From contig NZ_CP060822.1 of NCBI RefSeq assembly GCF_014489415.1, forward strand, positions 2,093,501-2,157,500: 64,000 nt of DNA, written 5' to 3'. Positions within the stretch are counted from its first letter, which is position 1; every line of letters starts with the position of its first letter. Positions 55,895-64,000 of this stretch are shown one piece after another. The notes beneath the pieces are model-generated. The model was not told the origin of the DNA. It did not search any database and saw only the letters and a program-made list of their open reading frames with translations. The position numbers were made by a program, and so were the translations under genes. The DNA comes from Cylindrospermopsis curvispora GIHE-G1. GTDB taxonomy: Bacteria > Cyanobacteriota > Cyanobacteriia > Cyanobacteriales > Nostocaceae.

Positions 55895-55967
55895 TGGTAA
55901 TATTTCCATATACACGCGGAGGCGAGCTAAAATGTCATGTATTAACCTAGGGATAAGTTCAATGAAG

Positions 55968-56387
55968 TCAAATATTGAATATTTCCAAGATTTGTCTACA
56001 AATGTGTTTAAGTTTTTCTCCAACTACACTAGAGGGTGTGGGTTCGCCCACAAAACTCCACTGTTCTATGGTAGAAAGTCGCCATACTTGACCTCGATGG
56101 TCAAATCCTGATACTTCAACACCTATAGCTTTGGATTGTTTATTAATGGGATCTTGATGAAAGCGAATTTGGATTAACACACTACGACTGCGCCAAGACC
56201 TGCTGATTCCGGGAAAGTGAAAACCTATATCAATGGAATCAGGATCCACTAGTTGTCTGGTCTCACGGTCATTTTGCCAAGGTTTTAGATCGCTTTTGGC
56301 ATCAGGAAATTGTAATTTAAACAAGTTGACTACGGTAGCAATCTTACTAGCTATTTCAAAGTTGGTTGCTTGTTCCGATGCGTTCAC
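55968..56387 (-). CDS. conserved hypothetical cyanobacterial protein, 139 residues
   Basis: A soluble alpha/beta protein. Conserved-looking segments are NFEIASKIATVVNLFKLQFPDAKSDLKPW, LVDPDSIDIGFHFPGISRSW and a strand-rich RSRSVLIQIRF..GVEVSGFDHRGQVWRLSTIEQWSFVG. I recall homologues in other Nostocales but no function. It is convergent with the M48 remnant and divergent from psbQ. No signal peptide or membrane segment. Coding status is supported by even composition and an ATG start. Confidence 0.65.
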   Translation of the reverse strand: MNASEQATNFEIASKIATVVNLFKLQFPDAKSDLKPWQNDRETRQLVDPDSIDIGFHFPGISRSWRSRSVLIQIRFHQDPINKQSKAIGVEVSGFDHRGQVWRLSTIEQWSFVGEPTPSSVVGEKLKHICRQILEIFNI

Positions 56388-56550
56388 GTCAAGACTCTCC
56401 TAATATTACATTGGACTGGTTTGCTAGGGAATCAGTGAAAAAATTCAGCAAAATTCCTCCAAAAACTTTCCCACTGTAGAATGAGAAATTACAGTACCGA
56501 TCTAAAATAAATCTGTCAATTGCTTAACAAACACTAAATTAATTTTCTTT

Positions 56551-57009
56551 ATGGTGCGTCAACGCTCTATTCTATCACTGATTCTTGTACTATTGACCAC
56601 GTTTTTGATCAGTTGCAGCAGTCCTACTGTTACAACTGCACCTCCTACCTATACACCGGAACAATTGGTAAAAGTGAGACAATATGTACCTGATATTCAG
56701 GAAGTACAAAATCGATTTGAAGAACTAAAAACTCTGATTACCAGTAGTGAGTGGATTAAAGTGGGTAATTTTATTCATGGTCCGGTAACAGAAGCTAGAC
56801 TCACTATGACCTATGTTATCCCCAGTCTATTACCCCAAGACCAAGCTCAAGGAAGACAAATTACCAAGGACCTATTGAATCACTTAGTCAGAGTTGATCA
56901 AGCTGCTAATGCTGGTAATACTAAACTCGCATTGAGCAGCTATAAAGACGTTGTGGCAGACTTTAACCAGTTCTTACAACTGATTCCCCCAGCACCAACT
57001 GAGGAATAA
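56551..57009 (+). CDS. psbQ: photosystem II lipoprotein PsbQ (CyanoQ)
   Basis: A 152-residue lumenal extrinsic subunit of photosystem II. A signal peptide (about residues 7-21) ends in a lipobox LISCSS, with Cys22 as the lipid-bearing residue. The mature part is the four-helix bundle of PsbQ: TPEQLVKVRQYVPDIQEVQNRFEELKTLI, and then the YVIPSLLPQDQAQGRQITKDLLNHLVRVDQAA block. It stabilises the oxygen-evolving complex. ATG 56551. The terminator at 57072-57096 follows, so it is probably a single-gene unit. Confidence 0.9.
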   Translation: MVRQRSILSLILVLLTTFLISCSSPTVTTAPPTYTPEQLVKVRQYVPDIQEVQNRFEELKTLITSSEWIKVGNFIHGPVTEARLTMTYVIPSLLPQDQAQGRQITKDLLNHLVRVDQAANAGNTKLALSSYKDVVADFNQFLQLIPPAPTEE

Positions 57010-57071
57010 CTCAATTACCTCCATTGCAATCTGAGTCTTGAGTCACAAAACCCTAGTTTAATCAGGTGATA

Positions 57072-57096
57072 GGGTGAAGGGGTAAACTCTTCACCC
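57072..57096 (+). terminator. psbQ terminator-like hairpin
   Basis: GGGTGAAG (57072-57079) pairs perfectly with CTTCACCC (57089-57096) around a 9-base loop; flanking bases AG/CT extend the stem slightly. Only a weak T-rich tract (CACTATTT) follows. It lies 20 bases before the next start codon. Confidence 0.55.
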
Positions 57097-57115
57097 CTCA
57101 CTATTTACAAAGCTT

Positions 57116-58264
57116 ATGAATGTAGTAATTATCGGTTGTGGTGTAGTTGGAGCAGCGATCGCATATCAACTAAGTCAAATCAAAGGTTTAAATATCACTG
57201 TTTTTGAAAAAAACCAGCCAGCACAAGGTTCTACAGCAGCTGCTTTGGGTGTTTTAATGGGGGTGATTAGCCATAAAACCAAGGGTAAGGCCTGGCAAAT
57301 TCGCGAGGAGAGTATTAAACGCTATCAAACCCTAATTCCAGAGCTGGAGGAGATAACAGGACGAAAAATTCCCTGCAACCGTCAGGGTATTGTCATGTTA
57401 CTATCAGAGGATCCCACTCACCCCCTAAAAAGCGGAGTGGAAGCAATGAGTGACTGGGAGGAATTACAACAGGTGCGCAAATCCCAAGGATGGGAGTTAA
57501 AGGTGTGGGATCGAGAGAAACTAGGGAATTTTTGCCCCCAGGTAAATAATCCTATGGTAATTGGTGCTGTTTATTCCCCTCAGGATTTGCAGTTAAATCC
57601 CACAGCGTTAACCCTAGCACTGGTGGACGCAGCACAGCGTAATGGGGTACAATTCAAATTTGGAGTAGCAGTTCGCAATCACCAAGCACCATCTAGTCAA
57701 ATCGTCCAGATTACACCCCATGTTCAGGAACAACTAAAATCTATTGACACCACAGAGGGTGTAGTCACAGCAGATTGGTTTATCATTACTGCTGGTTTGG
57801 GTACTACTGCACTAACCAGACAATTAAATCATCAGGTGACTATTCGTCCAGTTTTAGGACAAGCATTATATTTGAGTTTAGGAAGGAGTCTGGGCAATCC
57901 TGATTTTCAACCGGTCATTACCGGTAATGATGTACATCTAGTACCTATGGGTAATGGGGATTATTGGGTGGGAGCTACAGTAGAATTTCCTAACGGAGAA
58001 GATGATGTTCTACCTAGTAAGGAATTGCTGGAACTAGTTAAACAACAGGCGATCGGTTTTTGTCCTGAATTAGCTTCGGCCAAGATTCTTCGCAGCTGGT
58101 CTGGATTACGTCCTCGTCCAGAGGGTAGACCAGCACCAATAATTGAAAAATTAGCCAGTTATACTAATATAATTTTAGCAACTGGTCATTACCGTAATGG
58201 AGTCCTGCTTGCACCTGCTACAGCGTCTGCAGTATATGATATAATTCTTAACTCAAATATTTAA
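57116..58264 (+). CDS. FAD-dependent oxidoreductase, glycine oxidase/D-amino-acid oxidase (DAO) family
   Basis: 382 residues. The FAD-binding N-terminus is VVIIGCGVVGAAIAYQLSQIKG, followed by FEKNQPAQGSTAAALGVLMG. The second half shows the DAO-family patterns RPVLGQALYLSLG and the C-terminal WSGLRPRPEGRPAPIIEKL...ATGHYRNGVLLAPATA, characteristic of ThiO/glycine oxidases (which make iminoacetate for thiamine synthesis). No thiamine genes are adjacent. ATG 57116. Convergent with the kinase gene, 23 bases apart. The family is firm; glycine oxidase is the best guess. Confidence 0.82.
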   Translation: MNVVIIGCGVVGAAIAYQLSQIKGLNITVFEKNQPAQGSTAAALGVLMGVISHKTKGKAWQIREESIKRYQTLIPELEEITGRKIPCNRQGIVMLLSEDPTHPLKSGVEAMSDWEELQQVRKSQGWELKVWDREKLGNFCPQVNNPMVIGAVYSPQDLQLNPTALTLALVDAAQRNGVQFKFGVAVRNHQAPSSQIVQITPHVQEQLKSIDTTEGVVTADWFIITAGLGTTALTRQLNHQVTIRPVLGQALYLSLGRSLGNPDFQPVITGNDVHLVPMGNGDYWVGATVEFPNGEDDVLPSKELLELVKQQAIGFCPELASAKILRSWSGLRPRPEGRPAPIIEKLASYTNIILATGHYRNGVLLAPATASAVYDIILNSNI

Positions 58265-58287
58265 TGGAATTTACACCCGTTAAGTAG

Positions 58288-60447
58288 TTAAATAGTTAAG
58301 TCTATTAGTTTAAATGCCTGTTCTATTACAGATGCAAGCTGTGTTTTTTTCGACCTGTTGTATAGTTTTATTGCCTGACTATATGCAGCTAGCATATCTC
58401 GGCTATTTTCCACTTCTCCATGTTGGTTTTTAGTATTTAGTAACACCCATCCCAGGTTGTGATATGCTTCCGCATAATTATCCTTAAATTCAATTGCTTT
58501 ATCTAAAAATTCCTTAGCTTGTTTCCACGATCCTAATTGGGCATATAAAGTACCCAAGCGAAAATGAGAAAAAGCTAATAAGGAGTTTTTTTCGAGTTGG
58601 AGGTAAACTTCACTGTAAATATGAGTTATGTACTTATTATATATTTCAATAGCAGCTTGATAGTTTTTCAAATGCTCCTGAGTGATTGCATAATTAATAA
58701 ATACCCAACCTGGAACTGATGCTTGGTGAATAGACGTTTCAAAACTAACTGTTGCCTCTTGCCATAAAAGTTCGCTTGCTTGTTTCCAACCTTTCAAACC
58801 CCAGGCTATAGCATTATTAGGTGATTTATCCACAAATTCTTGCACTCTGAGATTAACATCGTTAGCCTTTTTAGTAACTACTGACTTTTCCAAAGCTGTG
58901 ATTAAATAAATATATAGAGTAGATTGTAGTTTCTGTTCATCATCATTGAGATTGGCTAATTGGGTTTGTAACTTATTTTGTAATTTAAAGAGGGCTTGAC
59001 TAGATGTACGAATCACTAATTTCCACTCTTGTTGTTGTAGAAGTATCCATGCTTGTAAAGTTAGGGCAAAGATGGAATCAGATTGTATTTCTAAGACCTT
59101 GTCTATAGTGGTTTTAGCAGCGGTTAAATTTCCTGACTTAGCCAAAGCCCAAGCTAAATTTATTTTTATCCAGAGTTGATCAGGTGATAAATTAGTTCCT
59201 TTTTGTAGATTATTTACAGCATCTTGCCAATGATTTTCACGACAATTAATTAACCCTAAAACTCCATATCCTCTACCATCATTTGGTTGGAATTTAATGG
59301 CATTTGTAGCTGCTATCTTAGCTTGATCATGATCTAGGTATACTTGTACCAATGCCAGTTCCACAAATGCTTGTGGACTACTACCTTGGACTTGTAGATA
59401 TTTTTGATATACTTGTACAGCACCAATTAAATTACCTTGTTTAACTAAGTCCTTGGCTTTTTGATGTTGGGGATAAACAAAATTACCTTGTATGGCCGCC
59501 ATTAATTCCTGAGCAGTTTGAAATCTATCTTCCACCTTAAATTCCATTCCTGTCAAGATAATTTTTTCCATTAAAGGAGTTATGGTAGAGTTGAGTTGTC
59601 GAGGAGGGATTAATGCGTCTGATTGGGTATTTTGCAAAAGTTGACTAGCCCTTTCTGTAGCTTCTGTTGGTAATTTTCCAGTTAATAATTCATACATTGA
59701 TGCACATAAAGCATACAAGTCAGTAGCAGGAAAATTTCTACTTCTTTGGATATATTGTTCATAAGGTGCATATCCAGCGGTGAGAATTCTAGTCATGTCT
59801 CCTGTTTGACCAGCAATAAATTCCCTTGCTGCACCAAAATCTATGAGTACAGCTCTATTGGGGGGAACAATGATAATGTTTTCTGGTTTAATATCCCGAT
59901 GTAATAAATTGTGATCATGAATAATTTGTAGAGCGGATGCTATTTGCCAGAAATAATCTTTCACCTTATCTTCTTGGAGAATTCCTTCCTGGAGGAGAAT
60001 TTTATCTAAGGATTTACCATTGAGTAATTCCATAACCATATATGCAGTATTATTTTCTGGGAAATACTCATAAATTTCTGCAATATGGGGATGTTTACAC
60101 TGTTGTAAATAGTTGGCTTCCGACTGAAATTGTTGTAGTTGCTCCAGACGCTGTGCAGGAGTAATTGATGTGGGCCATAAAACACTATTTCCATGTCTGG
60201 CAGCTTTTTCTGGCCATAGTTCTTTGATAGCCACCTGAGCAGAATTCATCAAATAAGTTGCTGCATAAGTAATACCAAAACCACCTTGGCCTAAAATTCT
60301 TTCTATTCTATATCTACCACTACCAATTAATGTCCCGGGTGTTAAATGTAGGTTGGATACAGTAGTTTCAGGTACTAAAGGTGTGCCACAGGCAATACAA
60401 CTAATGGCATTATCTGAATTATCGGTGAGACAGGTGGGACATTGCAT
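58288..60447 (-). CDS. zinc-ribbon Ser/Thr protein kinase with C-terminal TPR repeats
   Basis: 719 residues. Residues 1-25 form a zinc ribbon (CPTC..CIACG). The kinase domain (about 35-310) has the Gly-rich GQGGFGITY, the lysine in VAIKELWPE, the catalytic LLHRDIKPENIII and the IDFGAAREF (DFG) motif, with TRILTAGYAPYEQY as the activation/P+1 segment. From about 335 to the end there are about ten TPR-type helical repeats. It is the last gene of the VWA-FHA-PP2C-kinase operon (50 bases after the phosphatase). The zinc ribbon echoes those on the FHA proteins. Function: regulated phosphorylation; targets unknown. Confidence 0.9.
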   Translation of the reverse strand: MQCPTCLTDNSDNAISCIACGTPLVPETTVSNLHLTPGTLIGSGRYRIERILGQGGFGITYAATYLMNSAQVAIKELWPEKAARHGNSVLWPTSITPAQRLEQLQQFQSEANYLQQCKHPHIAEIYEYFPENNTAYMVMELLNGKSLDKILLQEGILQEDKVKDYFWQIASALQIIHDHNLLHRDIKPENIIIVPPNRAVLIDFGAAREFIAGQTGDMTRILTAGYAPYEQYIQRSRNFPATDLYALCASMYELLTGKLPTEATERASQLLQNTQSDALIPPRQLNSTITPLMEKIILTGMEFKVEDRFQTAQELMAAIQGNFVYPQHQKAKDLVKQGNLIGAVQVYQKYLQVQGSSPQAFVELALVQVYLDHDQAKIAATNAIKFQPNDGRGYGVLGLINCRENHWQDAVNNLQKGTNLSPDQLWIKINLAWALAKSGNLTAAKTTIDKVLEIQSDSIFALTLQAWILLQQQEWKLVIRTSSQALFKLQNKLQTQLANLNDDEQKLQSTLYIYLITALEKSVVTKKANDVNLRVQEFVDKSPNNAIAWGLKGWKQASELLWQEATVSFETSIHQASVPGWVFINYAITQEHLKNYQAAIEIYNKYITHIYSEVYLQLEKNSLLAFSHFRLGTLYAQLGSWKQAKEFLDKAIEFKDNYAEAYHNLGWVLLNTKNQHGEVENSRDMLAAYSQAIKLYNRSKKTQLASVIEQAFKLIDLTI

Positions 60448-60496
60448 AGACTTTACTGCTTGTTTATTGGTTATTTACTAATGATTTACTGACGAC

Positions 60497-62272
60497 CTAA
60501 AGTTGATTACTCGTAACCAAAAATCGTAATGCTAAGAGTGTGGCATTATCCGGTGCACCCCTTTCTAAAACTTGGTTAATAGTAAGGTTCACAGCTGTTT
60601 GCAAGTTAGATTCAGTGATGAAATTAGTGGCGAGCTGGTTTTTAGAAACTAGATCCCAAACCCCATCAGAACATAGTAATATAATATCTTCATGTTCCAA
60701 TTTCATTGTTAATGCTGAAGTAGTTTGTCTGAGATCTTGAACATAGCCATCACTCAATCTACTTTTTCCACCAATGGATTTAGTCAGAATATTTCTATCT
60801 GGATGTGTTGACAATTCCTCTTCCGTAATTTTTCCACTAGCAAATAATAGTGCCACCAGAGAGTGATCTTGACTAAGTTGTTGAATTTCTCCTTGACGCA
60901 GTAAATAAATACGACTATCACCCACATGACCAATCATTAGTTGTTCCGAAAGAGCAAAAATAATACTTAAAGTTGTTCCCCCATCTTTAAGTTGTGCGGA
61001 CACTCTCTCATTAGCTTGAACAAATAGGGAAGTTAGCCACTCTTGGCATTCTTCCTTGGTATGATTTTCTGGAGGTAAGGGAGATTCTAGCATGGTTTCT
61101 ATAGCCAATTTACTTGCCAATTCACCCTGAGACATTCCTCCCATACCATCCGCCATCGCAGCTAAAATTACCGTCCGGCGATCGCCACTCTTTTGGCATT
61201 TAATACCATAGTTATCTTCATTTTTCAAGCGATTAATTGAGAGTCCTACAGTAGATAGACTTGCAGTCTCCCAATTAATTTTGGGGATAGTCATCTCCTG
61301 TCGAGTACGGACTAATATTTTTAAAACCTGTTCCAATGTAAATCTTTCTTCTGGTAAGTAAGATAGACAAATTTTTAGCAGTTGATAAACTTGAGGTATA
61401 GGATTGATTTGTATTTCTTGAGTTGGGTTACTGGGTAAGTATTGGTGATGAATTATTTGATATAATAATGCTCCTACTGTATAACTGCTCATAGTTTCGT
61501 GAACAGGATATTTACAGTATGCCAATTCTGGAGCGCAATAGTCACCTATAAACCCAAAATTGAGTAATTCCCCTACAGGAAAGACACTAGTCAGGTCAAA
61601 GAATTTAATCGGTGTTCCTATTTGCATTAATTTGGGGACGAGATTAACAACACACCATTTTCTTTGATGAAGATAGCGAAAAACTTGACAGATTTGACTG
61701 GCAACTAACAATGACTCTTCCAAACTATGTTTGTTATTGAGCCAAGTTTCCAAGGTTTGATTTTCATCAGGAACATGGCTAAGAACAAGTAATTTTTCAT
61801 TTAACAAATTGGTAATAATTTCCCTTTCTGGATAATATTCCTCCTCTAAATATTCCACCTCTTGATTTATATCTATAGTACTAGTTATATTTTCCATGTT
61901 TTCGGAATTTTGATTTTCCGCCATGGTTAATGTAACATCCAAAATCTCAGAATCTATGCTATCACCATGAATATCACGAATACTATTGATATTAATAACA
62001 ACATTGTCTACAACAGCGTGTAATAAAACTTCAGAGATCAACTGGTAATCTCCCAATTGGTTTCTCAATTGTAATTCTCGGTTGAGTGAACCATCAGTTC
62101 TACCTATTCTGAGTAAACCTGGTTTTGCATCACCTACTATCCAAACTTGGAAATAATAAATATCAGGCGTAAACTGTCCCCAATAGGATCTTATTTCTAA
62201 AGGGATACCTTGGATGTGAAAACAGGTGTTTTCTTGAATTATTAGTGGTAGCTGATTGGTAGAATCACTCAT
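60497..62272 (-). CDS. PP2C-type (PPM) Ser/Thr phosphatase with N-terminal kinase-like domain
   Basis: 591 residues. The C-terminal PP2C domain (from about 340) has SLSTVGLSINRLKNEDNYG, AAMADGMGGMSQGELAS (metal-binding DGMGG), the GGTTLSIIFALSEQ strand, HVGDSRIYLLR, LTKSIGG and LLCSDGVWDLVSKN. The first 330 residues include a region resembling a kinase C-lobe without catalytic motifs (PELAYCKYPVHETMSSYTVGALLYQII), that is, a pseudokinase-like module. It is the expected counterpart of the kinase. It starts 26 bases after the FHA gene stop. Complete. Confidence 0.88.
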   Translation of the reverse strand: MSDSTNQLPLIIQENTCFHIQGIPLEIRSYWGQFTPDIYYFQVWIVGDAKPGLLRIGRTDGSLNRELQLRNQLGDYQLISEVLLHAVVDNVVININSIRDIHGDSIDSEILDVTLTMAENQNSENMENITSTIDINQEVEYLEEEYYPEREIITNLLNEKLLVLSHVPDENQTLETWLNNKHSLEESLLVASQICQVFRYLHQRKWCVVNLVPKLMQIGTPIKFFDLTSVFPVGELLNFGFIGDYCAPELAYCKYPVHETMSSYTVGALLYQIIHHQYLPSNPTQEIQINPIPQVYQLLKICLSYLPEERFTLEQVLKILVRTRQEMTIPKINWETASLSTVGLSINRLKNEDNYGIKCQKSGDRRTVILAAMADGMGGMSQGELASKLAIETMLESPLPPENHTKEECQEWLTSLFVQANERVSAQLKDGGTTLSIIFALSEQLMIGHVGDSRIYLLRQGEIQQLSQDHSLVALLFASGKITEEELSTHPDRNILTKSIGGKSRLSDGYVQDLRQTTSALTMKLEHEDIILLCSDGVWDLVSKNQLATNFITESNLQTAVNLTINQVLERGAPDNATLLALRFLVTSNQL

Positions 62273-62298
62273 CTTATTATTAGATCTCTATATGCTAT

Positions 62299-62823
62299 CT
62301 AGCTGTTTTTAAAAACAAATTTAACCTTACCAAATGCAATTTCATCGTCTGGTTTTAGAGGAGTGGGGACAGTAATTCTAGCACTGAATCGTGTTTGTCC
62401 TTGACCTTTAATAAATACTCCATTGGTAGATCCTAAATCCTTGACCTTCCATATTCCCGCCTCCTGATAAATTTCCGCGTGGTTACGGGATACTGTGTCT
62501 CCACCAGGAAAGGTTTCCAAATCTATATCCACCGGGCCAGTATCCTGGTCAAAAATACCGACTATGGCATTATTTTCCAGAATAAATTCCGGTATGGGAG
62601 CATTGATCTGTTTACAGACTAACCTAGCAGTTGCGGATGTCCTTGTAAGTGGTATGGTTGGTGAATAGCTATTATCTGATATTGGTGGTGGAGCTGGTTG
62701 AATAATGGTGGGTGGTATGATTGACGCTGTAGTGACAGCAATTGGCAGTTCCGAACCACAAATACTGCAGAACTCTGTATTATCTGGGTTTTGGTCATAT
62801 CCACAAGCTGTACAAGTAATCAT
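62299..62823 (-). CDS. FHA-domain protein with N-terminal zinc ribbon
   Basis: 174 residues: zinc ribbon MITCTACGYDQNP..FCSICG (1-22), a Pro/Thr-rich linker (about 30-60) and a C-terminal FHA domain with GGDTVSRNHAEIYQEAG, DLGSTNGVFIKGQGQ and FGKVKFVF. FHA domains bind phosphothreonine, so it probably recognises the kinase-phosphorylated partner, maybe the VWA tail. It is flanked by VWA (54 bases upstream) and the phosphatase (26 bases downstream) in the same direction. Confidence 0.88.
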   Translation of the reverse strand: MITCTACGYDQNPDNTEFCSICGSELPIAVTTASIIPPTIIQPAPPPISDNSYSPTIPLTRTSATARLVCKQINAPIPEFILENNAIVGIFDQDTGPVDIDLETFPGGDTVSRNHAEIYQEAGIWKVKDLGSTNGVFIKGQGQTRFSARITVPTPLKPDDEIAFGKVKFVFKNS

Positions 62824-62877
62824 GGTCTTTTATCCTTATGATGGTAGAGTTATGTTGAAATTGTACCAGAGAGATTC

Positions 62878-64000
62878 TTATGTTCCCGTAAGTTTTCGCA
62901 TCTCCTCTTCTGAAAGCATATCATCATCATTACCCATTTTCACCGTTTTCCCTTTAGCACCCATTTTCACCGTCTTCCGAGTTCCCGATGAGATTTTTTT
63001 AGTCTTCCGCAATTCAGATTGGGCGTTATTTAAAGATTCTGTCATTTCCTTATTGCCAAGTCTTACCGTCATTCTTCTAGCTGTTTCTAATAATTCCTCT
63101 GCTTTTTGTGGATTCTTTTCTGCCATTTTGATAGATTGGTCAACCAGATTAGCAATATTGCATTGTTGCACATAGTCCATAACTTCTTGATTAACCTGAG
63201 CTGCATTATGCTGTCCAGGAATAAATTGGATAATGAGATTTTCTGGTGGTATTTCACCACGCCTTTTTTCTCCGGGAATGTCATAGGTCAATCCCAGTTG
63301 AGCAATACGTACACGAGAAGCAGGACGGTTATTAACTGTAAATTCTAGAATGAATATAGTTTCATCATGAGCAATAGCATTTCCCAAGGGAAAGGGATCT
63401 TGATTAATGGGAAATTCCGCTTGGGTAGGATAAGCACGAACAATACGACTTAGTTCTACTCCTTTCACAGTTTTTACACTTAAAGCTAGATTAGTGATTA
63501 CCTCCTGTTGTGCTTCACTATATTCAGCAATAATCTTGCCAGGTAAATCTAGTATGGATGTTTCTGTACCTTTAGCGATTCCCGGTACCACATAGAATAG
63601 TTTTCCTCCCGTGCAATCACTCAGATGGCTTAATAAATCTTCATTGAACTCTTCCCCCACTCCCAACGCTGTAATTGGTATATTACGGGTGGCAAAATTA
63701 TTAGCAATTGATTGACACTGATCTTCATCAAATGTTTGTCCATCGGTGAATAATAGAACCCGTTTGACAGTCATTTCCTGTTGACTCAATATATCAAATG
63801 CACGCCGTAGTCCTAAACCCATGCGCGTACCACCAGAAAAATTTCTCAAGTTGTTAATGGCAGTTTCCAGTTTTTTAATTTCTGTAGCACTGGTTAGTCC
63901 AATAATTGAGGAAGCACTATCATTAAATTGCACTATGGCAATACGATCTTGTTGTTTTAATCTCCCAGAATTAACTAAGGCTAATAGGGATTCAATCACT
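62878..64000 (-). CDS. VWA-domain (TerY-like) protein, 5' end outside window
   Basis: The frame is open to the window edge, so the beginning (with the expected MIDAS DxSxS) is missing; the last visible in-window codon is GTG, not a clear start. The visible 373 residues include VWA core parts (DRIAIVQFND, GGTRMGLGLRRAFDILSQ, VLLFTDGQTFDEDQC, ITALGVGEEFNEDLLSHL), then a beta-rich domain (about 165-260) and a helical segment. The C-terminal tail repeats a Thr-Val-Lys-Met-Gly motif twice (RKTVKMGAKGKTVKMG), possible phosphothreonine sites for the FHA protein. First gene of the signalling operon. Confidence 0.85.
   Translation of the reverse strand, partial: VIESLLALVNSGRLKQQDRIAIVQFNDSASSIIGLTSATEIKKLETAINNLRNFSGGTRMGLGLRRAFDILSQQEMTVKRVLLFTDGQTFDEDQCQSIANNFATRNIPITALGVGEEFNEDLLSHLSDCTGGKLFYVVPGIAKGTETSILDLPGKIIAEYSEAQQEVITNLALSVKTVKGVELSRIVRAYPTQAEFPINQDPFPLGNAIAHDETIFILEFTVNNRPASRVRIAQLGLTYDIPGEKRRGEIPPENLIIQFIPGQHNAAQVNQEVMDYVQQCNIANLVDQSIKMAEKNPQKAEELLETARRMTVRLGNKEMTESLNNAQSELRKTKKISSGTRKTVKMGAKGKTVKMGNDDDMLSEEEMRKLTGT

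Overview
The window is cyanobacterial chromosome, most likely from a filamentous, heterocyst-forming member of the Nostocales. Evidence: many copies of the palindrome GCGATCGC; the phycobilisome gene apcF beside glnA; the glutamine synthetase inhibitor gene gifA; the photosystem II lipoprotein PsbQ; a fused panC-cmk; and a small exported protein carrying HRGSGR, the signature of the heterocyst-pattern regulator PatX. The A+T-rich composition and compact heterocyst gene set would suit a Raphidiopsis/Cylindrospermopsis- or Dolichospermum-type genome, but the genus is a guess.

Layout. 1-8.9 kb: thioredoxin tail, DacB peptidase, class I lysyl-tRNA synthetase, DUF29-TlyA pair, an SLH-glycosidase, a 1 kb non-coding stretch and RlpA. 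9-18 kb: panC-cmk, a membrane glycosyltransferase, tRNA-Thr and tRNA-Tyr behind a two-gene operon, pheS, surE, msrB and four small unknown genes. 18.5-30.5 kb: recQ, an FAD enzyme, patX with a DIF+-type promoter, a methyltransferase, then the nitrogen-control block gifA/glnA with one NtcA box at each promoter, followed by apcF, glmU and dnaK.

30.5-38.9 kb is the most unusual part. Five tandem copies (about 1.63 kb each) of one gene encode a P-loop ATPase with a C-terminal PD-(D/E)XK nuclease-like domain, and a deleted sixth copy lies at one end. The copies are nearly identical except for two exchangeable segments found in every combination, the mark of repeated recombination or gene conversion. 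The array is flanked by transposon debris (hairpins, a tnpB fragment, a headless protein fragment).

39.8-47.3 kb: a Rieske oxygenase, a ribokinase-like gene, an enolase-superfamily epimerase overlapping a DUF1611 gene (a probable D-glutamate recycling pair), and a plasmid-type CyRepA1 replication protein. 47.3-58.3 kb: M50 protease, FHA protein, pgl, TolC, MlaE-type permease, rph, a CobO-like protein without a P-loop, yidD, a D-Ala-D-Ala dipeptidase, a broken M48 protease gene, psbQ and a glycine-oxidase-like gene. 58.3-64 kb is one co-directional signalling block: VWA, FHA, PP2C phosphatase and Ser/Thr kinase, resembling a TerY-type phosphorylation module.

Coordinated systems: glnA (NtcA-activated) and gifA (NtcA box placed for repression) form a nitrogen switch, with patX a few kb away; DacB, RlpA and the VanX-like dipeptidase all act on the cell wall; the last four genes form a self-contained phospho-signalling operon.
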